Source: Limnochordia bacterium
GTDB taxonomy: Bacteria; Bacillota; Limnochordia; Darwinibacteriales; SLO01
Assembly: GCA_007132635.1 (NCBI GenBank)
Contig: SLOG01000121.1
Span: 1-5,697 of the forward strand
Direction: 5' to 3'
Length of the DNA: 5,697 nt
Below, piece after piece: positions 1-5,697 of the stretch (position 1 is its first letter; each line of letters starts with the position of its first letter). The translations under genes were made by a program, and so were the position numbers. The notes below the pieces were generated by a model that made no database searches, was not told where the DNA came from, and saw only the letters and a list, made by a program, of their open reading frames with translations.

Positions 1-1341
1 CGGTTTGGCTGGCTGCTCCTGCTCACTTTCCTACCGGTGGTTGGGTTAGTGCTTTACGCCTTTATCGGCAGCGAGCGCTTTATGCATTATCGCCAGGAGC
101 GTATTAGGACCTACCATGCAAAAATCCTTCAGGCGCTTGAAACACTGGTGTACCCGCTTAAGGATGGTGTGCACGCGGGTACAGCGTCAAAGCCCTTGGT
201 CTTCCACAAGTACTATTGCGACAGCGTTCTAACCGCAGATAACAAAGTCGAAATGATGACTACGGGGGCAGCAAAATACGACCGCCTCTTCCAGGACCTT
301 CGAGACGCAGAGAAGCACATTCATGTGCAGTACTTCACCATCCACAATGACGCTGTGGGGCGTGAATTCATAGATATCTTGATGGACAAAGCGGCTCGAG
401 GCGTTGAAGTCAAGCTTCTGTACGACGGCGTCGGCTGTCTGGTCTCGAATGTCTTCCCTCTGTTTCGGGCTCTCAGAGAAGCTGGCGGACAGGTTGCGGT
501 CATCCGGCCTCGTCTCCTGGACCTAAATTACCGAAACCACCGAAAGCTTGTCATCATCGATGGCCAGGTGGGATACACGGGCGGCATGAATATCGGTGCC
601 AAGTACCGGTTTGGCGTTGAGGGCCGAGCCTGGCGAGACACGCACCTACGGTTGACTGGCAGCAGCGTGCATTACCTCCAGCAGGTGTTTTTGTTTGATT
701 GGGTCATATCCATGCGTAAAGACACGATTGGGCTGCGATACGCACTCCAGGAGTATTTTCCTCGACCGCAGGTTTCGGGGACGGCCTCGCTCCAAGTGGT
801 CGCCAACGAACTCTACAACAAATTCCGGAATGATGATACAATAAGTCTGGGCTATTTCACCATTATGGCGCGGGCACAGCGTCGGCTGTGGATCCAGACT
901 CCCTATTTCGCCCCTTCAGACATGATACTACAGACGCTTAAGGCACTGGCTGTGGCCGGTGTAGATGTCCGCATTATGACATCGGACATTTATGCGGGTG
1001 GGGGCTTGTTTCACCGGAGTATCACTAACTATTTCCTCAGGTACCTTGTAGATAGTGGAGTGCGAGTGTTTCGTTACGATGGGATCATGCACGCAAAAAC
1101 GCTTCTCGTTGATAACCAAGGCGCGGCGATAGGAAGTGTGAACCTCAACGCGCGCAGTCTAGAGCGAGACGACGAACTGTACGTGTACTCTGAGTCGGCG
1201 CAGTTTGTAGCGCAGCACGTCCAGACTCTGCGCAGCGACTTCGGGCGCTGTGCAGAAATGGATTACCGCCAATTCGGTCAGCAGAGTCTAGGGTCGCGGG
1301 CGGTCGAGTCTGTTCTGAGTTTTTTCTCTCCCTTGTCTTAG
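1..1341 (+). CDS. cls: Cardiolipin synthase (phospholipase D superfamily), 5'-truncated by the window edge
   Basis: Cardiolipin synthases of this family join two phosphatidylglycerol molecules into cardiolipin plus glycerol at the cytoplasmic membrane. The frame is open to base 1, and its first ~23 codons encode a hydrophobic segment (RFGWLLLLTFLPVVGLVLYA...), the end of the usual N-terminal membrane anchor. The GTG at 37 would cut that helix, so the true start lies left of the window and roughly 40-60 residues are missing. Two catalytic HKD motifs are intact. Counting from base 1, the first is H180, K182, D187 in NHRKLVIIDG, followed by GGMNIG. The second is H364, K366, D371 in MHAKTLLVD, followed by GSVNLNARS. 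Other family signatures are VQYFTIHNDAVG, WRDTHLRLTG and IQTPYFAPSD. The stretch after the second HKD reads SLERDDELYVY, where classical Cls enzymes have RSF.LNFE.N, so a divergent Cls paralogue or related PLD-family transferase remains possible. No upstream control is visible. Confidence 0.93.
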   Translation, partial: RFGWLLLLTFLPVVGLVLYAFIGSERFMHYRQERIRTYHAKILQALETLVYPLKDGVHAGTASKPLVFHKYYCDSVLTADNKVEMMTTGAAKYDRLFQDLRDAEKHIHVQYFTIHNDAVGREFIDILMDKAARGVEVKLLYDGVGCLVSNVFPLFRALREAGGQVAVIRPRLLDLNYRNHRKLVIIDGQVGYTGGMNIGAKYRFGVEGRAWRDTHLRLTGSSVHYLQQVFLFDWVISMRKDTIGLRYALQEYFPRPQVSGTASLQVVANELYNKFRNDDTISLGYFTIMARAQRRLWIQTPYFAPSDMILQTLKALAVAGVDVRIMTSDIYAGGGLFHRSITNYFLRYLVDSGVRVFRYDGIMHAKTLLVDNQGAAIGSVNLNARSLERDDELYVYSESAQFVAQHVQTLRSDFGRCAEMDYRQFGQQSLGSRAVESVLSFFSPLS

Positions 1342-1352
1342 GGAACACAACG

Positions 1353-1358
1353 AAGGGA
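1353..1358 (+). promoter_or_regulatory. Ribosome-binding site candidate for the small ORF at 1365
   Basis: AAGGGA lies 6 nt before the ATG at 1365, in the short gap after the cls stop codon. It is a reasonable but not perfect Shine-Dalgarno match, and one of the few arguments that the 45-codon ORF is translated. Confidence 0.4.
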
Positions 1359-1364
1359 AACCAG

Positions 1365-1502
1365 ATGATTACAAACCGGCTTTTTGAGCGTGTCCGCGAG
1401 ACCTTGTCGGGCCCAGGTCTCCTTTGGGTGGCCCTATTTTTCCTCGTGAAGTTTCTCCTGAAAGTTCTGCTTGTCTGGTTGTTTCTCAACTTCATCCAGT
1501 AG
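1365..1502 (+). CDS. Candidate small membrane protein, 45 aa, unknown function
   Basis: I do not recognise this protein. The reading frame runs ATG to TAG for 45 codons and starts 23 nt after the cls stop, with AAGGGA 6 nt upstream. The N-terminal ~17 residues are polar and basic (MITNRLFERVRETLSGPG). The rest, about residues 19-44, is almost wholly hydrophobic (LLWVALFFLVKF, then LLKVLLVWLFLNFI), with lysines at 29 and 33. That fits one transmembrane or strongly amphipathic helix with a positive, cytoplasmic N-terminus. It could be translated from the cls transcript, which would suggest a membrane role, but that is inference. Against it: bases 1434-1502 are antisense to the lysine/glutamate-rich tail of tlyA, and such codons read as Leu/Phe/Val on the other strand, so part of the hydrophobicity may be a by-product. 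The hydrophobic run already begins upstream of the overlap, which argues against a pure artefact. Confidence 0.42.
   Translation: MITNRLFERVRETLSGPGLLWVALFFLVKFLLKVLLVWLFLNFIQ
1409..1441 (+). terminator. Weak terminator-like hairpin downstream of cls
   Basis: GGGCC (1409-1413) can pair with GGCCC (1430-1434) across a 16-nt loop, directly followed by TATTTTT (1435-1441). This resembles a short intrinsic terminator for rightward cls transcription. The stem is only 5 bp. It competes with a perfect 7-bp stem, GAGACCT (1398-1404) with AGGTCTC (1415-1421), which lacks an adjacent T-run. It lies inside the candidate small ORF and covers the tlyA stop codon, so its role is uncertain. Confidence 0.28.
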
Positions 1503-2291
1503 GGTGGCGCGGACGGACTCAACGATTCGTGCACGAAGATCGTCAGCTTTCGGTGACTCGCCTGCTCTTATATGGAGGAAAAACTCGAATGTGCCTTTTG
1601 AACCGCGTTCGCGGCTGTGCGTGATGTCCACAACGGGGATGCTTTCCGATGTGAGGAATGCGATCAGCTCGTGGAGAACGGCGGCGTAGTCTTCGGCATC
1701 ACGGATGATCCCGCTGCGCCGGGCCTCACTGCTTTCTATTTCGAACAGCGGTTTGACCAAACACACAACGGTCGCTTCAGGTGCCATGAGCTGCCAGACA
1801 ATGGGGACTCCCTTGCGGAGCGACAGATACGATAGATCAAGAGTGGCAAGAGTCGGGAGGGGATCCAAGTCTGCCTGCAACAACGATCCAATGTTCATCC
1901 GTTCGTACACGACCACACGCGGATCGGCGCGCAGCTTACCCGCTAGCTGTCCATAACCCACATCCACTGCATAGACTTTGGCTGCACCATGCTGAAGTAA
2001 ACAGTCTGTGAAGCCACCGGTTGAAGCACCAGCATCTAGGGCCGTCTTTGCGGTTACATTAATATGGAAGTCTCGTAGTGCGCCCTCAAGTTTTAAGCCG
2101 CCGCGACTTACGTATCGCTGGTCTAGGCCTTTGACGTCTATCTTGCTGTCGCTAGTCACGGCGAACCCGGGCTTATCAATGCGTCGGTTGTCGACCAGGA
2201 CGCGGCCGGCCATGATCCAGCTGCGGGCAGTTTTTTCGTCAGAGAACAAATCCCGTACCAGAAGCGCCTGCCACAGGGGTTGTTTTTTCAA
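1434..2291 (-). CDS. tlyA: TlyA-family rRNA (cytidine-2'-O)-methyltransferase
   Basis: TlyA proteins bind rRNA through an N-terminal S4 domain and 2'-O-methylate cytidines using S-adenosylmethionine (in mycobacteria C1409 of 16S and C1920 of 23S rRNA). With the TTG start at 2291 the protein has 285 residues. The S4 domain spans ~4-55 (ALLVRDLFSDEKTARSWIMAG), followed by the linker YVSRGGLKLEGAL (60-72). The FtsJ-type Rossmann methyltransferase follows, with SAM motif LDAGASTGGFTD (85-96). The K-D-K-E tetrad fits K67, D152, K180 (CLVKPLFE) and E236 (GTFEFFL), each two below the M. tuberculosis residues K69, D154, K182 and E238, which supports this start. GGAGG lies 6 nt before the TTG. ATG at 2297 abuts GGAGG with no spacing; TTG at 2324 lacks family support. 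The C-terminal ~17 residues are a charged extension overlapping the small plus-strand ORF. A haemolysin role, the old TlyA label, is not supported by anything seen. Confidence 0.95.
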   Translation of the reverse strand: MKKQPLWQALLVRDLFSDEKTARSWIMAGRVLVDNRRIDKPGFAVTSDSKIDVKGLDQRYVSRGGLKLEGALRDFHINVTAKTALDAGASTGGFTDCLLQHGAAKVYAVDVGYGQLAGKLRADPRVVVYERMNIGSLLQADLDPLPTLATLDLSYLSLRKGVPIVWQLMAPEATVVCLVKPLFEIESSEARRSGIIRDAEDYAAVLHELIAFLTSESIPVVDITHSRERGSKGTFEFFLHIRAGESPKADDLRARIVESVRATLLDEVEKQPDKQNFQEKLHEEK

Positions 2292-2297
2292 GCTCAT

Positions 2298-2302
2298 CCT
2301 CC
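2298..2302 (-). promoter_or_regulatory. tlyA ribosome-binding site that favours a TTG start
   Basis: On the minus strand GGAGG occupies 2302 to 2298, followed by six bases (ATGAGC) and then TTG at 2291. The spacing suits the TTG; the in-frame ATG at 2297 touches the Shine-Dalgarno directly, which is too close for efficient initiation. Protein alignment agrees, since TlyA proteins usually begin MKK/MK-x-R-L-D just before the S4 domain. Confidence 0.65.
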
Positions 2303-2340
2303 ATTCTGCGAAGACTGTTGACAAGGCAATACAATAACAT

Positions 2341-2346
2341 GGGAGG
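2341..2346 (+). promoter_or_regulatory. Ribosome-binding site of the alpha-L-fucosidase gene
   Basis: GGGAGG followed by TATTCT and ATG at 2353 gives a strong Shine-Dalgarno at 6 nt spacing, fixing the start of the fucosidase. Confidence 0.75.
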
Positions 2347-2352
2347 TATTCT

Positions 2353-3741
2353 ATGAACCGGTACGTTCCGACACAGGAGTCTTTGGCTAACCACCCTCTG
2401 CCTACTTGGTATGATGATGCGAAACTGGGTATTTTTATCCATTGGGGCCTTTATTCTGTTCCGGCCTGGGCTCCCACGACAGGCGAGCTTGGCGCCGTCG
2501 ATTGGGATGTTTGGTTTCGGTCTAACCCTTACGCTGAGTGGTATCAGAATACCATGCGCATACCAGACAGTGAGACGCGGCGCTATCATGAGAGAGCATT
2601 CGGATTGGAATGCGCTTATTCCGACTTCACTCACCAGTGGCGGGCGGAGCGTTGGGATCCGGACGAGTGGGCCGAGTTATTCCGTACGGCTCACGCCAAG
2701 TACGTGGTGCTGACAACGAAACACCATGATGGTTACTGCCTATGGCCCATCCGCCACACAGATTTCTGTGTGGGAAAACAAGGTCCTCGTCGGGACTTAG
2801 TTGGTGATTTGACCCACGCGGTACGGGATGCCGGCATGCGAATGGGTTTGTATTATTCCGGCCTATTGGACTGGAGCTTTACGCGGCAGCCCATACTGCA
2901 TCCCAGCGATATGGGATTTCTCTATCCCCAGACCTTTGAGTACGTCGATTATGTCTACAAACAATACCAAGAGCTAATCCACACATATGAACCGTCGGTG
3001 TTGTGGAATGACATAGGCTGGCCCGAACTGGGCGAAAGCCGTCTGCCGCATCTGTTCGCCGAATATTATAATGCTGTCGCCGACGGTGTAATAAACGACC
3101 GCTGGCGTATCAGCCGTCCGAACCAAGATATGGCCAGTCACGACATGGGGATAGCTTGGAGCGACTTCAAGACTGCCGAGTATCATTTGGGACGGAGCAG
3201 CACGATATCTCCTCACAAATGGGAGTTCTGCCGAGGCCTAGGGTATTCCTTTGGCTACAATCAGGTAGAGGATGAGGAACAGACCATCTCGCTAGATGAT
3301 CTTGTGCAGTTAGTGGTGGACGTCGTTAGTAAGAATGGCAATGTGCTCCTCAACGTGGGTCCTCGGGCCGACGGATCTATCCCAGAGATCCAAGCTCGAC
3401 GCCTGCAGCAGTTGGGTCGTTGGCTGGACAGTCAGGGGGAGGCAGTGTTTGCGACGCGTCCATGGACGCGGGCAGAAGGAGAAACCGAAGATGGAGCTAG
3501 TGTGCGGTTCACCGCCAAAGGAAGCACCGTGTATGCCTGCATCTATGGGAGGCCGCATCAGAGTGTTCTAATTAAAGACGTTGTTGCCGCTGACAACGCA
3601 CGCGTCCGAGTCTTAGGCGCTAACGAGACTGTAGAATGGCGCCAAACCGAAAATGGCCTGGTGCTTACTCTGCCGGAAAGGTTGCCTACCGAGGCTGCGG
3701 TGACTTGCGCGGCTATCGACGGCCTTGTGGACCGCCAATAA
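2353..3741 (+). CDS. Alpha-L-fucosidase, glycoside hydrolase family 29
   Basis: GH29 enzymes hydrolyse terminal alpha-linked L-fucose from glycans with retention of configuration. The 462-residue protein matches the family along its length: LGIFIHWGLYSVPAW (25-39), KYVVLTTKHHDGYCLWP with H124/H125, RDLVGDL and MGLYYSGLLDW, then VLWNDIGWP. D220 in LWND corresponds to the catalytic nucleophile (D224 in the Thermotoga maritima enzyme). The general acid/base is less certain; E276 in the TAEY motif is a candidate. Downstream come CRGLGYSFGYN and NVLLNVGPRADGSIPE, then a C-terminal beta-domain from about residue 370. There is no signal peptide or membrane segment, so the enzyme should be cytoplasmic and act on imported fucosides or short oligosaccharides. 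The ATG follows a good Shine-Dalgarno. No transporter, fucose isomerase or kinase is adjacent. cysK follows 34 nt later on the same strand. Linkage specificity cannot be read from sequence; the family assignment is firm. Confidence 0.95.
   Translation: MNRYVPTQESLANHPLPTWYDDAKLGIFIHWGLYSVPAWAPTTGELGAVDWDVWFRSNPYAEWYQNTMRIPDSETRRYHERAFGLECAYSDFTHQWRAERWDPDEWAELFRTAHAKYVVLTTKHHDGYCLWPIRHTDFCVGKQGPRRDLVGDLTHAVRDAGMRMGLYYSGLLDWSFTRQPILHPSDMGFLYPQTFEYVDYVYKQYQELIHTYEPSVLWNDIGWPELGESRLPHLFAEYYNAVADGVINDRWRISRPNQDMASHDMGIAWSDFKTAEYHLGRSSTISPHKWEFCRGLGYSFGYNQVEDEEQTISLDDLVQLVVDVVSKNGNVLLNVGPRADGSIPEIQARRLQQLGRWLDSQGEAVFATRPWTRAEGETEDGASVRFTAKGSTVYACIYGRPHQSVLIKDVVAADNARVRVLGANETVEWRQTENGLVLTLPERLPTEAAVTCAAIDGLVDRQ
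3455..3470. repeat. 16-bp perfect palindrome inside the fucosidase gene
   Basis: CGCGTCCATGGACGCG is its own reverse complement with no spacer. It lies wholly within codons for the conserved GH29 motif ATRPWTRAEG, so it may simply reflect coding constraint. I see no second copy in the window. Confidence 0.5.
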
Positions 3742-3760
3742 CCGTACTCATTCCGAGCGG

Positions 3761-3766
3761 AAGGAG
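3761..3766 (+). promoter_or_regulatory. Ribosome-binding site of cysK, deciding its start
   Basis: AAGGAG lies 9 nt before the ATG at 3776. An upstream in-frame ATG at 3725 overlaps the end of the fucosidase gene and would add 17 non-conserved residues; this Shine-Dalgarno and the family N-terminus favour 3776. Confidence 0.7.
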
Positions 3767-3775
3767 CTCATCATA

Positions 3776-4699
3776 ATGCAGACTAAGACAACAGAGACAG
3801 TGCTTGGTTTAATAGGTAGAACGCCTTTGGTTCGAGTCCAGTGTACGATGGCCGCAGACGTTGAGATCTGGGCAAAACTTGAGATGTTTAACCCGGGAGG
3901 CAGCGTGAAGGACCGCATCGCGCTGCAGATGATTGAGGCCGCTGAGACCGAAGGCCTGCTCGCCCCCGGCGGTACGATCATCGAACCAACCAGCGGGAAT
4001 ACCGGCATCGGCTTGGCGTTGGTGGCCTCCGTTAAGAATTACCGCTTGATTCTTGTGATGCCGGACAACATGAGCGTCGAACGCCGCAGACTGCTGGAGG
4101 CCTATGGGGCCGAGCTTGTGCTGACTCCAGGCGCCGAGGGGATGAGAGGTTCGATAAACAAGGCACATGCTCTGCAGGAGACGATGCAGGATGCTTTCGT
4201 TCCGCAGCAGTTTTCCAACCCACACAACCCGGAAACCCATCGTCAAACGACGGCCCAAGAGATTCTTGAGCAGACAGATGGTCGAGTCGATGCGTTTGTC
4301 TGCGGCGTAGGAACTGGCGGTACGATAACAGGTGTGGGCGAAGTGCTGAAAGAGCAGAATCCGCAGGCCAAGGTTTTCGCTGTCGAACCAGCCCAATCGC
4401 CCATCCTCTCCGGCGGGAATCCGGGACCTCATCGCATACAAGGAATCGGGGCTGGTTTTGTTCCCGATGTACTGAACCGATCGGTTATTGACGATGTCAT
4501 AACGGTTGATGATGGCGCGGCCTACGAGGCGAGCCTGAACCTAGCCAAACAAGCTGGCCTGCTCGTGGGGATATCCAGCGGGGCTGCACTAATTGGTTCT
4601 CAAGAAGCCGCCAAGCGTCTGCCTCGAGGCGCTTGTGTTGTGACCATATTTCCCGATAAAGGTGAACGGTATTTCAGCATGGCAGCGCGCTTTTCTTAA
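3776..4699 (+). CDS. cysK: Cysteine synthase (O-acetylserine sulfhydrylase A)
   Basis: This PLP enzyme makes L-cysteine and acetate from O-acetyl-L-serine and sulfide, the last step of cysteine synthesis, in the cytoplasm. From ATG 3776 the protein has 307 residues, the normal CysK length. The PLP lysine is K45 in NPGGSVKDR. The substrate loop PTSGNTG (71-77) binds the amino-acid carboxylate, and GTGGT (179-183) forms the phosphate-binding loop. GISSGAA (265-271) supplies the serine facing the pyridine nitrogen, and the C-terminus has the usual FPDKGERYFS. No CBS domain is present, so a cystathionine beta-synthase of the long type is excluded. CysM-like or O-phosphoserine-using relatives are less likely given the overall match. 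The gene begins 34 nt after the fucosidase stop with no visible terminator between, suggesting co-transcription. No T-box or SAM riboswitch fits in the gap. Its end faces the antiporter gene, stop codons 6 nt apart. Confidence 0.96.
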   Translation: MQTKTTETVLGLIGRTPLVRVQCTMAADVEIWAKLEMFNPGGSVKDRIALQMIEAAETEGLLAPGGTIIEPTSGNTGIGLALVASVKNYRLILVMPDNMSVERRRLLEAYGAELVLTPGAEGMRGSINKAHALQETMQDAFVPQQFSNPHNPETHRQTTAQEILEQTDGRVDAFVCGVGTGGTITGVGEVLKEQNPQAKVFAVEPAQSPILSGGNPGPHRIQGIGAGFVPDVLNRSVIDDVITVDDGAAYEASLNLAKQAGLLVGISSGAALIGSQEAAKRLPRGACVVTIFPDKGERYFSMAARFS

Positions 4700-4705
4700 G
4701 GGAGG

Positions 4706-5697
4706 TTAGTCCGGAGGCGGTGGCGCTAGCAGCTTTGGTGCGCTCCACTGAATGCCCACAGCGCCAATGGGAGCTGTTACGACTATAGCTAAGACTGCGA
4801 TGGCCAGAATGACCTCCCCGGAAGCAAAACCCATGGTCATAGGAATGGCGCCTATGGCCGCTTGTACCGTGGCCTTGGGTAGGTAGGCGATAACGCAGAA
4901 GGCTCGCTCGCCTGAGTTTAGGCCCGTCCTAACGGTGGCCAGTAAGACTCCGAGGCTTCGGGCTGTCAATCCGATGCCGATGATGGCTAAGCCCACGAGG
5001 CCGGCCTGCTGCGCGATAGGTATATTGACGGCAGCCCCGATCAGTCCGAAAAGAAGGATTTCGGCGAAGACCCAGATGCGGTTCAATTTGTGGCTAAACC
5101 GCCGTGCTGTGGCCTCTCGGTACTCCAGAATGAGGAACCCGATGGTCATGACGCCTAGCAGGCTGGCAACGCCAACCTGCTCTCCCACAGCATAGTAGGC
5201 GATAGAGACTGTGAGCAGCAGCAGGAGTTTCTCGGTATTGCGCATGACAAAGCGCTGTGACCGATAAACCCAGAGAAGTAAGACGCCCAGCAGTAGGCCA
5301 CCTCCAATACCGCCAATGATCCGCAAAGGAAAGCGCAGAAACTCAGCCCAGAGACTGGCATCGCCAGTCAGGCTCCAACCTAAAAATGCGGTGAATAAAG
5401 TGATTGCGACGACATCATCTACAGACGCGCCGGCGAGTACCATGGTCGGCACGTCTTTGTCTTCTCCCAACCGCTTTTCCTTGAGGCGAAGCATGGCAGG
5501 TACGATGACGGCCGGACTGACTGCCGCAAGGATAAACCCAAGCATCCCAGCCTCTGCGGCAGGAAGCTGCAACAGCAGAGAAGCTGCCAACGCGGCAGAC
5601 AAACCCTCCAATACGCAGGGAATGGAGCTGAGACGAAGGGCTGGCCAACCCACGCGGTTAAGCGTTGAGCGCTGGATACCCAATCCGGCCCGCAGTA
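4706..5697 (-). CDS. Cation:proton antiporter (CPA superfamily), N-terminus beyond the right window edge
   Basis: This integral membrane protein probably exchanges Na+ or K+ for H+. The frame stays open to the window end: before the TTG at 5683 it reads LRAGLG, part of the conserved RAGL(G/E)L element of Na+/H+ exchangers, so that TTG is internal and the start is missing (about 60-90 residues by family length). About ten hydrophobic segments are visible. The core motif SPAVIVPAML is followed by GASVDDV, whose adjacent aspartates (codons at 5419-5417 and 5416-5414) match the ion-binding acidic pair in the unwound helix. Near the C-terminus, AYLPKATVQAAIGAIP carries the conserved lysine of the family. 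The protein ends in a short proline-rich tail (LLAPPPPD) with no TrkA/RCK or CBS regulatory domain visible. Ion specificity cannot be decided from sequence. It converges on cysK, and its promoter lies outside the window. Confidence 0.93.
   Translation of the reverse strand, partial: LRAGLGIQRSTLNRVGWPALRLSSIPCVLEGLSAALAASLLLQLPAAEAGMLGFILAAVSPAVIVPAMLRLKEKRLGEDKDVPTMVLAGASVDDVVAITLFTAFLGWSLTGDASLWAEFLRFPLRIIGGIGGGLLLGVLLLWVYRSQRFVMRNTEKLLLLLTVSIAYYAVGEQVGVASLLGVMTIGFLILEYREATARRFSHKLNRIWVFAEILLFGLIGAAVNIPIAQQAGLVGLAIIGIGLTARSLGVLLATVRTGLNSGERAFCVIAYLPKATVQAAIGAIPMTMGFASGEVILAIAVLAIVVTAPIGAVGIQWSAPKLLAPPPPD

Larger units (their letters stand above)
2292..2352. promoter_or_regulatory. Divergent intergenic region between tlyA and the fucosidase gene
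   Basis: These 61 bp separate two divergent genes and would be expected to hold or overlap promoters for both. It carries TTGACA (2318-2323, plus), a perfect -35 hexamer, and TACAAT (2330-2335, plus), a 5/6 match to a -10, but only 6 bp apart, so they cannot form one sigma-A promoter. TACAAT alone would start RNA near 2342, right at the Shine-Dalgarno. On the minus strand TATTGT (2336-2331) is a weak -10 with no good -35. I see no operator-like inverted repeat. Promoter placement is unresolved. Confidence 0.4.

Noticed and set aside
37..39. GTG at 37 as the start of the cardiolipin synthase
   Set aside because: The frame continues upstream to base 1 and encodes the first part of the hydrophobic anchor, so starting here would split a transmembrane helix.
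1145..1534. A 129-codon minus-strand frame across the cls 3' end and the tlyA end
   Set aside because: It is rich in Arg, Ser and Thr without any motif, runs opposite the conserved end of cls, and has no convincing ribosome-binding site.
2318..2335. TTGACA (2318-2323) and TACAAT (2330-2335) as a sigma-A promoter for the fucosidase gene
   Set aside because: The hexamers are only 6 bp apart, far from the needed ~17 bp. No acceptable -10 sits 16-18 bp after TTGACA (that position is the Shine-Dalgarno), and no good -35 precedes TACAAT.
2239..2634. A 131-codon minus-strand frame spanning the tlyA start and the fucosidase 5' end
   Set aside because: It overlaps two confident genes, has no recognisable domain, and is explained as an alternative-frame shadow.
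3809..4441. A 210-codon open frame antisense to cysK
   Set aside because: It lies entirely opposite a strongly conserved gene, shows no recognisable motif or domain, and reads like a typical antisense shadow of GC-rich coding DNA.
4698..4782. AAGGGAGGT just after the cysK stop, as a ribosome-binding site for a rightward mini-gene (GTG at ~4720, about 21 codons)
   Set aside because: The spacing is too long, the peptide is featureless, and the region is coding on the other strand for the proline-rich antiporter tail, whose codons give the GGAGG-like string.

Overview
The window holds five confident protein-coding genes, two of them cut by the window edges, plus one small candidate membrane-protein gene. 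Composition is moderately GC-rich by eye. Genes are tightly packed, with purine-rich Shine-Dalgarno sequences and some non-ATG starts. Gene content and protein flavour suggest a Bacillota-like bacterium: a two-HKD cardiolipin synthase with an N-terminal membrane anchor, a TlyA of Bacillus-like length, and a cytoplasmic GH29 fucosidase. This placement is an inference from style, not from a marker gene.

Layout. (1) 1-1341, plus: the C-terminal ~446 residues of a cardiolipin synthase-type phospholipase D; its start lies left of the window. (2) 1365-1502, plus: a candidate 45-residue single-helix membrane protein 23 nt after that gene, with its own ribosome-binding site. Its second half overlaps, antisense, the 3' end of tlyA. 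(3) 1434-2291, minus: tlyA, an S4-domain rRNA 2'-O-methyltransferase, probably starting at TTG. (4) 2292-2352: a 61-bp divergent intergenic region. (5) 2353-3741, plus: a GH29 alpha-L-fucosidase without a signal peptide. (6) 3776-4699, plus: cysK-type cysteine synthase, 34 nt downstream and probably co-transcribed. (7) 4706-5697, minus: most of a CPA-family cation:proton antiporter, convergent with cysK, stop codons 6 nt apart and N-terminus beyond the right edge.

Functionally this is a mixed housekeeping neighbourhood: membrane lipid synthesis, ribosome modification, glycan salvage, cysteine synthesis and ion homeostasis. Nothing links the genes into one pathway. I found no mobile element, CRISPR array, RNA gene or phage gene, and no convincing evidence of a new multi-gene system. 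The least explained element is the small membrane ORF at 1365-1502, with a weak terminator-like hairpin inside it.
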